A stretch of DNA of 64,000 bases from Peptoniphilaceae bacterium. Lineage in GTDB: Bacteria; Bacillota; Clostridia; Tissierellales; Peptoniphilaceae. Shown here piece after piece: positions 14,816 to 23,124 of the stretch (its first letter is position 1; each line of letters opens with the position of its first letter). The position numbers and the translations under genes are program-made. The stretch covers positions 114,434 to 178,433 of the forward strand of contig CAJUSY010000001.1 of NCBI GenBank assembly GCA_910589545.1, written 5' to 3'. Under the pieces are notes generated by a model, which was not told where the DNA came from, did not search any database, and worked only from the letters and a program-made list of their open reading frames with translations.

Positions 14816-16552
14816 CTATAAGCTCAACCATTCTGCTATTGGTCCTAGTGCAAGAACCGGCAAGAAAGTTAATGCAGAAAATATATAAACAACAACGACA
14901 ATAATTATTGAGAAAGTAAGATTATCAGTTTTTAAAGTTCCTATAGTTTCGTTAACATTAACTTTTTTAGACAAACTACCAGCTATAGCTAGTTGAATTA
15001 TTATGGATAAATATCTTCCAAAAAACATTACTAATCCGCAAGTTATGTTCCAAAAAAGATTATTATCTGATAAGCCTTCAAAACCTGAACCATTATTTGC
15101 CGCTGAGGAAGAAAATTCATAAAGCACTTGGCTCAACCCATGAAATCCAGGATTAGTTATTCCTTGAACTCCTCCATTAACACTAACAGCTAAAGCTGAA
15201 AACCCTAAAATTAATAAAGGATGTATTATTATCGATAAGGCAGCTAATTTCATCTCGTTTCCTTCTATTTTTTTACCCAAGTATTCCGGAGTTTTTCCTA
15301 TCATTAGTCCACAAATGAAAACCGCCAAAATAGCATATATTAACATATTCATTAGGCCGACTCCAGCACCTCCGAATACTACATTCATCATCATATTAAT
15401 AAGAGGAACCATTCCCCCTAGAGGTGTAAGTGTATCATGCATATTATTTACTGTACCTGTTGTAAAAGAAGTCGTTACGGTGGTAAATAAAGAAGATTGA
15501 GAGATACCGAAACGCATTTCTTTTCCTTCCATATTTCCAATATTTTGTGAAATTCCTGAAAGTGTAGCTCCATTAATCCCTTCACTTTCAGTGAAATAAC
15601 AAATTCCCAATCCTATTAAAAATAATATCGACATCGCTACAAATAAAGTTCTTCCTTCTTTACCAATTAATATATGCTTTCTATTAATAAATTTTATACT
15701 TTTGTGATCATCATTGTTTAAGGCTTTTTCTTTTGAATTATCGTTAGCCATTTTACCAAAAATAAAGATACACGATGCTGGCAATATCATCATAGATAGT
15801 AATTCGATTATATTTGAAATGATATTTGGATTTTCAAAAGGTGTTGAAGAGTTCGCTCCAAAAAAACCTCCTCCGTTTGTACCCAAATGTTTAATTGATT
15901 CCAGTGCCGCCACTGGTCCGGATGCTATTTGTTGATTTTTCCCTTCAATTGTACTTACTATCATATTACTATTTAAATTTTGAGGAACTCCTTGTGATAC
16001 TAATATTATTCCTACTATAATCGAGGCTGGTAATAAAAATCTAGTTATTATTTTAATAAAGTCAACATAAAAATTACCCATTTTTTTACCTAAAATACCT
16101 CTTATCATTGCAACACATGCAGCATATCCTGTAGCTGCTGAAGTAAACATCATCATTGTAATTACAAACATTTGAGAAAAATAGGATAAACCAGATTCCC
16201 CAGAATAATGTTGTAAATTAGTATTAGTCATAAAAGATATAATAGTATTAAAACTTAATGATTCTTCCATTGCCTGTATTTTATTTGGATTAAATAAATT
16301 AAATGATTGAACTCTTAGTACTAGGTATCCAACAAATACCAAACATGCATTAACTAACAATAAAGTTTTTGCATATTGTTTCCAATCCATATCATTTTTA
16401 TCTATTTTTAATACTTTAAAAATTAATGAATCAAATCTGTCAAAGATAGGATCCAAACAAGTTTGTTTATTAACAGTTATCTTATACAAATAATTTCCAA
16501 TCGGAAATATAATAATTAAAAATATCAGTAATGTTATCAATATTTGAAACAT
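14816..16552 (-). CDS. kdpA: Potassium-transporting ATPase KdpA, channel subunit
   Basis: This 578-residue membrane protein has about ten spans and shows the repeated selectivity-filter loops of the KdpA/SKT channel superfamily, including T-N-G-G-G-F-F-G-A-N-S-S-T-P-F-E-N-P near residue 225 and later T-G-T-V-N-N and N-N-G-S-G-F-E-G-L loops. It binds and conducts potassium in the KdpFABC pump. It follows a TPR-like gene by 26 bases and is followed directly by kdpB. Confidence 0.97.
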   Translation of the reverse strand: MFQILITLLIFLIIIFPIGNYLYKITVNKQTCLDPIFDRFDSLIFKVLKIDKNDMDWKQYAKTLLLVNACLVFVGYLVLRVQSFNLFNPNKIQAMEESLSFNTIISFMTNTNLQHYSGESGLSYFSQMFVITMMMFTSAATGYAACVAMIRGILGKKMGNFYVDFIKIITRFLLPASIIVGIILVSQGVPQNLNSNMIVSTIEGKNQQIASGPVAALESIKHLGTNGGGFFGANSSTPFENPNIISNIIELLSMMILPASCIFIFGKMANDNSKEKALNNDDHKSIKFINRKHILIGKEGRTLFVAMSILFLIGLGICYFTESEGINGATLSGISQNIGNMEGKEMRFGISQSSLFTTVTTSFTTGTVNNMHDTLTPLGGMVPLINMMMNVVFGGAGVGLMNMLIYAILAVFICGLMIGKTPEYLGKKIEGNEMKLAALSIIIHPLLILGFSALAVSVNGGVQGITNPGFHGLSQVLYEFSSSAANNGSGFEGLSDNNLFWNITCGLVMFFGRYLSIIIQLAIAGSLSKKVNVNETIGTLKTDNLTFSIIIVVVVYIFSALTFLPVLALGPIAEWLSL

Positions 16553-16578
16553 AATTTCTCCTTATTAAAGTAAAATTC

Positions 16579-16881
16579 TTATGAAAACACATACAATTTT
16601 CTCGATCCATTTGAACCCATATTGTCTAAATTAATACTAGCAGGTGTGTAACTAGGATCCAGAGCCCAAGCAGCTCTTAGGTGTTTCATTGCTAAAAGAT
16701 GATTGCCTTTAATCTCCATCAATATTCCCAATAAATTATGTGGTACTGGATCATGAGGAAACTCAGCCATTTTTTTATAAATTAACTCTAAGCATTCATC
16801 GTATTTCCCTAAATCAACTTTGTGTTTTATTATTAAACTAAATTCATACATACATTCTTTTTCATTTTTTATTCCTTCCAT
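16579..16881 (-). CDS. TPR-like protein in kdp operon
   Basis: This 100-residue protein contains two TPR-like helical pairs: Y-D-E-C-L-E-L-I-Y-K-K-M-A-E-F-P-H-D-P-V-P-H-N-L-L-G and H-L-L-A-M-K-H-L-R-A-A-W-A-L-D-P-S-Y. It has no signal peptide, so it is probably cytoplasmic. Its position between kdpF and kdpA suggests an assembly or regulatory partner of the pump, but no function is known to me. GGAGG precedes the start. The first ATG is used; a second Met at position 11 is possible. Confidence 0.7.
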   Translation of the reverse strand: MEGIKNEKECMYEFSLIIKHKVDLGKYDECLELIYKKMAEFPHDPVPHNLLGILMEIKGNHLLAMKHLRAAWALDPSYTPASINLDNMGSNGSRKLYVFS

Positions 16882-16903
16882 AATTTACCTCCAATTTAAA
16901 CCC

Positions 16904-16981
16904 CTAAAATTTTTCAGGATTAATTAAAGCATAAAAAAGATAACAAATAATTCCCAATATTAATATTGATATAAATATCAT
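16904..16981 (-). CDS. kdpF: KdpF-like small membrane peptide, 25 aa
   Basis: A 25-codon frame with GGAGG before the ATG encodes one membrane helix (residues 2-20) ending A-L-I-N-P-E-K-F. KdpF peptides are about 25-30 residues, hydrophobic, and typically end with a similar Y-A-L/I-x-x-P-E-x-F pattern. In E. coli KdpF acts like a lipid that stabilises KdpFABC. Its place upstream of kdpA supports the call. Confidence 0.8.
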   Translation of the reverse strand: MIFISILILGIICYLFYALINPEKF

Positions 16982-16996
16982 AAAATCCTCCCTATT

Positions 16997-17092
16997 TTAT
17001 TTCTTATTAATTATGCGATCTATCATATATACAAAATATTTCAACATCAAAAATGATAAAAGTAAAATTACTATCATAATGATATCTTTCAT
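16997..17092 (-). CDS. Unnamed 31-aa membrane peptide at head of kdp operon
   Basis: A 31-codon frame starts M-K-D-I-I-M-I-V-I-L-L-L and ends M-I-D-R-I-I-N-K-K. It has GGAGG 8 bases before the ATG, one membrane span (about 4-22) and a basic tail predicted to lie in the cytoplasm. It ends 15 bases before the kdpF start. As I recall, two small hydrophobic frames (orfZ, orfY) also precede kdpA in Clostridium acetobutylicum, which supports a conserved pair. Its function is unknown. Confidence 0.65.
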   Translation of the reverse strand: MKDIIMIVILLLSFLMLKYFVYMIDRIINKK

Positions 17093-17150
17093 ATATAGCG
17101 CCTCCTATTTATTAAACTGTAAAATGAGTATATCATCGTAGACCTTAAAA

Positions 17151-17187
17151 TGGTTTTAAAAAAAACCACTGCAATATTAAAATTGCA
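17151..17187. promoter_or_regulatory. Two adjacent inverted repeats in the kdp divergent region
   Basis: TGGTTTT-AAAA-AAAACCA (17151-17168) and TGCAAT-N6-ATTGCA (17170-17187) stand side by side between the kdp operon and the divergent KdpD-domain gene. They are candidate KdpE or other regulator sites. No KdpE consensus is known to me for this lineage. Confidence 0.4.
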
Positions 17188-17211
17188 TTAAAATTTAAGA
17201 TAAGGCAAAAA

Positions 17212-17239
17212 TTGAATTGTATTTATAGTAAACTATATT
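17212..17239 (+). promoter_or_regulatory. Probable promoter of KdpD-domain gene
   Basis: TTGAAT (17212-17217), 16 bases, TATATT (17234-17239) lies 27 bases before the start at 17267. The paired inverted repeats lie just upstream, so both directions may be controlled together. Confidence 0.5.
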
Positions 17240-17266
17240 TGATAGAGTTTTCTAGGAGATGATTTT

Positions 17267-19156
17267 ATGGATAAAAAAGGAAAATTAACCATATTCTTTG
17301 GCTATTGTGCTGGCGTAGGAAAAACTTACAGTATGCTAAAATATGCACATGAAAAAGACTTGGAAGGATTAGATGTTGTAATTGGATATATCGAACCTCA
17401 CGACAGAAAAGATACACTTGATTTAATAAATGGTTTGCAGAGAGTAGAAAACAAAAAAATCACCTACAAAAATCATGTTTTTTATGAATTAGATTTAGAT
17501 TCTACTATTAAAAGAAAGCCTCAAATTTTATTGGTTGATGAATTAGCACACACTAATGCCCCAACTTCTAGGCATAAAAAAAGATACCAAGATATAGAAG
17601 AGTTGCTGAAAGCAGGCATCGACGTATATACTACATTAAATGTTCAGCATTTAGAAAGTCTTCATGATATCATCGAATCAATAACGAGAATAAAGATAAA
17701 TGAACGTATTCCTGATTATATTTTTGATAACGCTGATAATATAAAAATTATCGATATTGAAGTTGAACAGTTGCTCCAACGATTAAAAAGCGGGAAAATA
17801 TACAATTCGATGCAATCACAAAAAGCACTTGGTAACTTTTTTACAAAGGGTAACCTGGTTTCGTTGAGAGAAATAACTCTGAGAAGATGTGCTGATCGTA
17901 TAAATTTATACACTGATGAAAAAAATAGACCTTTTTTAAAAGAACACATTTTAGTCTGCATTAGTCCTTCACCCACAAATCAAAAAGTAATTAGAACTGC
18001 TTATAGAATGGCTAAGTCTTTTCATGCAGAATTTAGTGCATTATTTGTTGAAACATCAAATTTGAAGTTTTTATCTCAAAAAGAAAAATACGATTTACAA
18101 GCTAACATAAATCTTGCAAAACATTTAAAAGCAAATCTAGTTTCAACATATGGAGATGACGTAGCTTTTCAGATAAGTCAATACGCAAAAGTCAGCGGTA
18201 TTTCAAAATTAGTTTTAGGAAGATCCCTTCAAAAAGTATCTTTATTGAGAAAATCAACAATCATTGATTCAATTACAAAAACAAATCCAACACTTGATAT
18301 ATTTATAATCCCAGATGCAAATCAAGAACCTAAGAAAGTAAAGCTAAACCTTGAAAATCCGTTTCAATTTGATATAGAAGACTTTTTGACTACTTTTTCT
18401 ATTATTCTAGTATCAACACTGTTGTCTTTTTTCTTCTTTGAACTTGATTTTAGTACAACAAATATTGTATTGGTTTACATTTTATCAACATGTATTGTTG
18501 GATTTACAACGAAACATCCAATTTATAATGTAATTTCGTCAATAATTAATATCCTGATAATTGATTATTTCTTTTTAGAGCCTTACTTTTCCTTTATAAT
18601 TAACTCTAAAGAATATTTTATGATATTTTTAATTATGAGCATTGTGTCATTTATAATATGCTTAATGCAAAACAAATTAAAAAAAGAAAATTTATTAGCT
18701 ATTGAACAGTCTCATAACTTTGAGATTTTATTTAAAATTAGTCAAAGTTTACAGTCAGCAAATAATTACGATAAAATAATGTATCAAACTTGTTATCATC
18801 TTTATAAATTATTGAATAGAGTTATAGTTTTTTATCCTATAAAGGATAATGAACTTAAAGCTCCCAAAATTTATAATCCCGAAAATAATGAAAGCGCAAA
18901 TAACACATATGTTTCAGAAGCAGAAAAAACTGTAGCTCAGTGGGTTTATTTGAACAACGAAAGTGCAGGAGCTACTACAAATACGCTCTCTAGTGCTAAA
19001 GGGCTCTACTTTGCTATTAGAAAAGGAAATTACGTATATGGTGTAGTCGGAATCGACATGTCATATAGTAAAAAAAATATTTCTTTAAGAGATAAATCTC
19101 TTCTTTTAGCTATGTTAAACGAAGTTGCATTAGCAATGGACTCCATAGAACATTGA
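17267..19156 (+). CDS. KdpD-like sensor without kinase domain (KdpD N-domain, USP, membrane, GAF)
   Basis: This 629-residue protein has the N-terminal KdpD domain (about 1-210) with Walker A G-Y-C-A-G-V-G-K-T (12-20) and D-E-L-A-H (91-95). A USP domain follows (about 225-350), then DUF4118 membrane spans (about 370-470) and a GAF-like domain ending near 629. The HisKA and HATPase domains are absent, and the frame ends cleanly with a terminator behind it, so it is not a frameshifted kinase. The USP domain carries S233-x-S235, 20 residues, then F256-S-A-L-F260, close to the c-di-AMP-binding motif of Staphylococcus KdpD. It probably modulates the kinase at 9375-11303. AGGAG precedes the ATG. Confidence 0.85.
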   Translation: MDKKGKLTIFFGYCAGVGKTYSMLKYAHEKDLEGLDVVIGYIEPHDRKDTLDLINGLQRVENKKITYKNHVFYELDLDSTIKRKPQILLVDELAHTNAPTSRHKKRYQDIEELLKAGIDVYTTLNVQHLESLHDIIESITRIKINERIPDYIFDNADNIKIIDIEVEQLLQRLKSGKIYNSMQSQKALGNFFTKGNLVSLREITLRRCADRINLYTDEKNRPFLKEHILVCISPSPTNQKVIRTAYRMAKSFHAEFSALFVETSNLKFLSQKEKYDLQANINLAKHLKANLVSTYGDDVAFQISQYAKVSGISKLVLGRSLQKVSLLRKSTIIDSITKTNPTLDIFIIPDANQEPKKVKLNLENPFQFDIEDFLTTFSIILVSTLLSFFFFELDFSTTNIVLVYILSTCIVGFTTKHPIYNVISSIINILIIDYFFLEPYFSFIINSKEYFMIFLIMSIVSFIICLMQNKLKKENLLAIEQSHNFEILFKISQSLQSANNYDKIMYQTCYHLYKLLNRVIVFYPIKDNELKAPKIYNPENNESANNTYVSEAEKTVAQWVYLNNESAGATTNTLSSAKGLYFAIRKGNYVYGVVGIDMSYSKKNISLRDKSLLLAMLNEVALAMDSIEH

Positions 19157-19194
19157 GCAATAATACAATAGAAATATTTGATTCAATAAAAAAC

Positions 19195-19236
19195 AAAGTC
19201 CCCATAAGTTAAAAAATATTAACCTACGGGGACTTT
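19195..19236. terminator. Bidirectional terminator
   Basis: Stem AAAGTCCCC (19195-19203) with GGGGACTTT (19228-19236) encloses a weaker inner GTTAA/TTAAC stem and has T-rich flanks on both sides. It ends both the KdpD-domain gene and the ferritin gene. Confidence 0.8.
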
Positions 19237-19254
19237 TATACTAATTTGCTAGAA

Positions 19255-19746
19255 TTATTGTCTTTGTGCCATTTCGTGATCTAATATTGCAAGACCAGCA
19301 TTACTGTTTTCAGTTCTTTCAAGTTTTGCTATGATATTATCAAAAGTAGCTTCTTCTTCGATTTGTTCGTCAATGAATTTTTGTAGAAGAGTGTATACTT
19401 CATAGAATTTGATTTCATGAGCTGCATCAAATAATTCTCTGATTCTTCTTGTAACTTCTTTTTCGTGTTCTAAAGCCGCTTTAAAAATGCTTAATACATC
19501 TTTATCGTAGTCAGCTTTTGGAGCTTGAATTGTTTTATATTCAATCTTATATCCAACTTCTTGTAACCAATGTCTGAAGTATTCAGCGTGTTCATATTCT
19601 TCATGAGCTTGCTTTTCCATGAAGTGTTCAAATCCATCCCAATCCATATCATTGAATTCAGAAGCCATTTGTTTGTATTCATAGCCTGATTGTAATTCAA
19701 AAACTAGTTGTTCGTCAATTTTTTTTAGTAATTCTTCTCTGTTCAT
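19255..19746 (-). CDS. ftnA: Ferritin-like iron storage protein
   Basis: This 163-residue four-helix protein has ferroxidase-type residues spaced as in bacterial non-haem ferritins: E-L-Q-S-G-Y-E-Y early, E-E-Y-E-H-A-E-Y-F in helix B, and later E-H-E-K-E-V-T-R-R and E-Q-I-E-E-E-A-T. It should oxidise Fe(II) and store Fe(III) in a cytoplasmic 24-mer, limiting Fenton chemistry. AAGGAG precedes the ATG. It is monocistronic, with a shared terminator behind it. Confidence 0.9.
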   Translation of the reverse strand: MNREELLKKIDEQLVFELQSGYEYKQMASEFNDMDWDGFEHFMEKQAHEEYEHAEYFRHWLQEVGYKIEYKTIQAPKADYDKDVLSIFKAALEHEKEVTRRIRELFDAAHEIKFYEVYTLLQKFIDEQIEEEATFDNIIAKLERTENSNAGLAILDHEMAQRQ

Positions 19747-19806
19747 TTTATCATACTCCTTATAATTTAATTTATGTGACTGTTAGTTAATCATTTTACC
19801 ATAAAT

Positions 19807-20082
19807 TTAAGAATACAAATCATAAACACCGTAAACTTTCAAATTATTTTCCACCAATAGCTTCATGATCTCAGGAATCAATTTTGCTTTTTGTTTGGTA
19901 GTAAATCCATTGTAATTTAGTTCGGTGTTATTTAAATCCATGTAATCTGACGAGTCAATAACTTTAATTATTTTGTCGTGAACTTCTTGTAAATGCATGT
20001 CTGCAATTACAAAAGTAATGTTGCAAATTCTATCGTCATCAATTGTAGGAATTATTCTATTTATCAGTAAAACATTATTCAT
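19807..20082 (-). CDS. Hypothetical protein, 91 aa
   Basis: I do not recognise this family. It is acidic with an alternating beta/alpha pattern: N-N-V-L-L-I-N at the start, N-I-T-F-V-I-A in the middle, and a C-terminal L-K-V-Y-G-V-Y-D-L-Y strand, which suggests a small ferredoxin-like fold. AGAGGTT precedes the ATG. It diverges from the S41-like gene. It could be a regulatory or dosage-control protein, but nothing in the sequence decides this. Confidence 0.55.
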   Translation of the reverse strand: MNNVLLINRIIPTIDDDRICNITFVIADMHLQEVHDKIIKVIDSSDYMDLNNTELNYNGFTTKQKAKLIPEIMKLLVENNLKVYGVYDLYS

Positions 20083-20140
20083 AACTAACCTCTTTTTCTC
20101 TTTCTATATTTATATACCCAGTTTCTATTATTTTATTCAA

Positions 20141-20169
20141 TTGACCCTTTCTTTTTTTTATATTATACT
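20141..20169 (+). promoter_or_regulatory. Promoter of S41-like protease gene
   Basis: TTGACC (20141-20146), 17 bases, TATACT (20164-20169) stands 19 bases before the ATG at 20189. It is a good sigma-A match. Confidence 0.65.
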
Positions 20170-20188
20170 GATTAAAAAGAGGTGAGAA

Positions 20189-21382
20189 ATGAAAACATCA
20201 CTTAATAGAGCGAATAAACAAAGAAAAAGAAATAAAATTGCGAATAAAATATTTTTATTGGTTTTATTACTTATCTTTGCCTTTTTCGGTTACAAATACA
20301 TAAATTCTAGGCCAGCTGAGTACAGTCAAATGATTCCAAAAAAATACATACTCAGAGATTTTGATGAATTATGTAATCAAATTGAAAGTTCATATATGAA
20401 TTTACCACAAACAAAAAAATACAAAGATATCGACTTTTTATCTTTAAAACCCAATTTTAAATCTAAAATAAAATCGGAATCAGGCAAGAAGAAAGACGAA
20501 ATGTCGACACAAGAAGTAGTCGATTTGTACAATGATATTTTGAAAAAGCTCTACGATTCAAATGTTAGAATAGCAGATAAACACACTTTTAATGAAATTC
20601 TACAACAAGATAATCACAATCAAATATTAAATAATTTATCAATGAAGAGATATTCTAATTTGACTGAAGAAATTCCTGAAAAAACTTTCAGAGCATATTC
20701 TATCGACAATTACAAAGATGCATTATATGTAAAAATATCAGACTTTGATTCAGTAAATATTCAACAAGATGCCCAAATTTTCAGCAGTATCTTGAAAACT
20801 AATAAAAACAAAAATAAAATCATAATAGATTTAAGAGATAATGATTCCGATAATCTAGATTATGCAATTAATGTTATAATCAAACCTCTACTAAAATCAG
20901 ACATTAAATTTGAGTTCAATGTCGCAAATAAAACTCAACCTATTATCTCAAAAAACATTCTAGATAGAAATGGTATCAGCTTTAAAACTACAGAAAATGT
21001 GGCGAACATCAAAATAAACGATAATCAAAAAAGTATAAAATACATTACTAATTTTAAACTAGCAATAAAAAAATCAGAAGAACAAAAATGCGATGTGTAT
21101 ATATTACAAAATAAAAATACCAGAAACAGTGCTGATTTCGTGTGTCAAATAGCCAAAAGAACGAAGTTTGCAACTACTGTAGGAGAAACAACTTCTGGAA
21201 ATGGTCTGAATATAGTTCACACTTACAAGTCACTTCCTAACACAGGATTAATCGTGGAGTATCCACTTGGACAAGGTCTTAATGAAGATGGCACAACTAA
21301 TGAAGAAGTTGGAACTATACCAGCTATAAAATTAGATGATAACAGCGAAATCGTAAAATTATTATTATCTAGAATAAATTAA
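20189..21382 (+). CDS. S41 (C-terminal processing) peptidase-like membrane-anchored protein
   Basis: This 397-residue protein has a basic start and a single N-terminal membrane span (about 20-40), followed by an extracellular region. The C-terminal half matches the S41 catalytic core: I-I-I-D-L-R-D-N (near 210) and N-T-R-N-S-A-D-F near 310, where the Ser of N-S-A would be the nucleophile, followed by V-G-E-T-T-S-G-N-G. No PDZ domain is visible. It is likely a cell-surface protease or a degenerate relative; whether it is active is uncertain. GAGGTGAG precedes the ATG and a palindromic terminator follows. Confidence 0.75.
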   Translation: MKTSLNRANKQRKRNKIANKIFLLVLLLIFAFFGYKYINSRPAEYSQMIPKKYILRDFDELCNQIESSYMNLPQTKKYKDIDFLSLKPNFKSKIKSESGKKKDEMSTQEVVDLYNDILKKLYDSNVRIADKHTFNEILQQDNHNQILNNLSMKRYSNLTEEIPEKTFRAYSIDNYKDALYVKISDFDSVNIQQDAQIFSSILKTNKNKNKIIIDLRDNDSDNLDYAINVIIKPLLKSDIKFEFNVANKTQPIISKNILDRNGISFKTTENVANIKINDNQKSIKYITNFKLAIKKSEEQKCDVYILQNKNTRNSADFVCQIAKRTKFATTVGETTSGNGLNIVHTYKSLPNTGLIVEYPLGQGLNEDGTTNEEVGTIPAIKLDDNSEIVKLLLSRIN

Positions 21383-21410
21383 GAAAAACGACTAATATTA
21401 GTCGTTTTTC
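21383..21410. terminator. Bidirectional palindromic terminator
   Basis: A perfect 28-bp palindrome (GAAAAACGACTAAT and its inverse) has five Ts at each end. It closes the S41-like gene and the converging cation efflux gene, whose stop at 21413 is three bases away. Confidence 0.85.
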
Positions 21411-21412
21411 TT

Positions 21413-22552
21413 TTAAACATCTGTGATATCTATATCTGGAATCATAAGTATTTTGTAATCAGGATACTTTTGTTGCACTTCATCAGTTATAATTTCAACT
21501 GCATCTTTAAAATCTTTTTCAAAACTTACAATTACATCAAATCTCATGTTTTTTTCTTCAATATCAACATAAAATCCATGTATTTGCAAGGCCCAATCAT
21601 GAGATAAAATTAATTTTTGTACATCATTTCTTATCATTTCAGCTTCATCATCTTTTGTATTAAATGAATAAACTCCAACGCCAATTAGTATGATTTCCAT
21701 TTGATTATATACTTTAATCTGTAACTTTCTAGTGAGCTGATCCACTTCATCGACAGTCATATTATCTGGAAGTTCCAAATGCACTGTTGCATAGTATTTA
21801 TTCGGTCCATAATTAAAAAGTACTAAATCATATGCTCCAATTACTTGTTTTTCTTCGTTTATAATCGCTCTTATTCTTTTAGAAATTTCTGCATCTTGTC
21901 TTTGTCCGATAATATTACTAATTATTTCAGACATCATTTCAATACCAGCCTTTATAATAAAAGCAGAAAGCAAAACCCCAACATAAGCTTCGAGAGATAT
22001 ATTCCAAATAGTATAAATTATCGCCGAAATGAAAACAGATGTTGATAAAATAGAATCGAAAATAGAATCAGATCCAGAAGCTATAAGAGCTCCTGAGTTT
22101 ACCTTTTTACCTTGTTTTTTTACATATTTGCCTAAAATAAATTTGACTACAACAGCCACTCCTATTATAAAGATTGAAACTGTACTGTATTGCGCTATTT
22201 GAGGATTAAAAATCTTCTTAACTGACTCAACAAATGAAGTTATACCAGCGTATAAAACAATAGCCGCCACAACCATCGAACTCAAATATTCAATTCTTCC
22301 ATAACCCATCGGATGTTTTTTATCTGGAGCTTTTGAGGCAAGTTTTGCGCCAACTATTGTAACAATTGATGATAGAGCATCCGAGAAATTATTAACTGCA
22401 TCTAAAATTACCGCTATAGAGTTTGTAATTACCCCTACTATCACTTTAAAAATAGCCAAAAAAACATTAGCAATAATTCCCAAAAAGCTAGTTTTAATGA
22501 TTATTTTTTCACGCTCGGATTGGCTATTCATTATATATTGTTTTTCTTTCAT
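21413..22552 (-). CDS. Cation diffusion facilitator family transporter
   Basis: This 379-residue CDF transporter has six membrane spans (about 22-215) and two cytoplasmic ferredoxin-like domains (about 220-290 and 300-375). Metal-site motifs in TM2 (D-A-V-N-N-F-S-D) and TM5 (G-S-D-S-I-F-D) carry the N-x3-D and D-x3-D pattern seen in the manganese-exporting branch, so Mn(II) is a reasonable substrate guess. The second cytoplasmic domain is longer than in typical zinc CDFs. It follows the glutathione peroxidase by 10 bases, indicating one operon with OhrR. Confidence 0.85.
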   Translation of the reverse strand: MKEKQYIMNSQSEREKIIIKTSFLGIIANVFLAIFKVIVGVITNSIAVILDAVNNFSDALSSIVTIVGAKLASKAPDKKHPMGYGRIEYLSSMVVAAIVLYAGITSFVESVKKIFNPQIAQYSTVSIFIIGVAVVVKFILGKYVKKQGKKVNSGALIASGSDSIFDSILSTSVFISAIIYTIWNISLEAYVGVLLSAFIIKAGIEMMSEIISNIIGQRQDAEISKRIRAIINEEKQVIGAYDLVLFNYGPNKYYATVHLELPDNMTVDEVDQLTRKLQIKVYNQMEIILIGVGVYSFNTKDDEAEMIRNDVQKLILSHDWALQIHGFYVDIEEKNMRFDVIVSFEKDFKDAVEIITDEVQQKYPDYKILMIPDIDITDV

Positions 22553-22562
22553 ATCAAAAAAA

Positions 22563-23108
22563 CTATAAAACTTTTTGAACTTTTTGTTTTACGATGTCCA
22601 TATCAACTGTCGGTTCAAATCTTTCTAATACATTTCCTTCTCTATCAATCAAAAACTTTGTAAAATTCCATTTTATATAAGCTTTTTCACCAAATTTTTT
22701 GTTATTTAACTGAGTAAATTTATTAAGTGCCATATTTTTTATACCTTTCCCAAAACCTTCGAATGGTTTTTCAGTAGCTAAAAATACAAATAATGTTTCT
22801 GCGTTTTCACCATTAACATCAATTTTGTCAAATTGAGGAAATTCTGTTCCATATTTAATTGTACAAAAATCATGAATTTCTCCATTGCTTTCAGGAGCTT
22901 GGTTTGCAAATTGATTGCATGGAAAGTCCAATATTTCAAAACCCTTGTCCTTATATTCTTCATACATTTGTTCTAAAGGAACGTAATGAGGTGTAAAGCC
23001 ACATCCAGTAGCAGTATTAACTATCAACAAAACCTTGCCTTTATATTTTTCTAAACCTACTTCATTTCCATCCATATCTTTAACAATAAAATCATATAAG
23101 TTTTTCAA
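22563..23108 (-). CDS. Glutathione peroxidase family (thiol peroxidase)
   Basis: This 181-residue protein has the GPx active-site loop N-T-A-T-G-C36-G-F-T, with Cys in place of selenocysteine, and F-P-C-N-Q-F containing the conserved Gln and a second Cys. Cys-type bacterial GPx enzymes generally use thioredoxin to reduce peroxides and lipid hydroperoxides. It lies directly after an OhrR-like regulator, which fits organic peroxide defence. The start has GGAGAT upstream. Confidence 0.92.
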   Translation of the reverse strand: MKNLYDFIVKDMDGNEVGLEKYKGKVLLIVNTATGCGFTPHYVPLEQMYEEYKDKGFEILDFPCNQFANQAPESNGEIHDFCTIKYGTEFPQFDKIDVNGENAETLFVFLATEKPFEGFGKGIKNMALNKFTQLNNKKFGEKAYIKWNFTKFLIDREGNVLERFEPTVDMDIVKQKVQKVL

Positions 23109-23124
23109 ATTAATCTCCTATTTT

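Noticed and set aside
17267..19156. Frameshifted or truncated kdpD pseudogene
   Set aside because: The frame ends cleanly after a complete GAF-like domain, is followed directly by a terminator, has its own promoter, and keeps intact Walker and USP motifs.
19491..19700. 69-codon minus-strand frame inside the ferritin gene
   Set aside because: It is an out-of-frame shadow of the clearly conserved ferritin.
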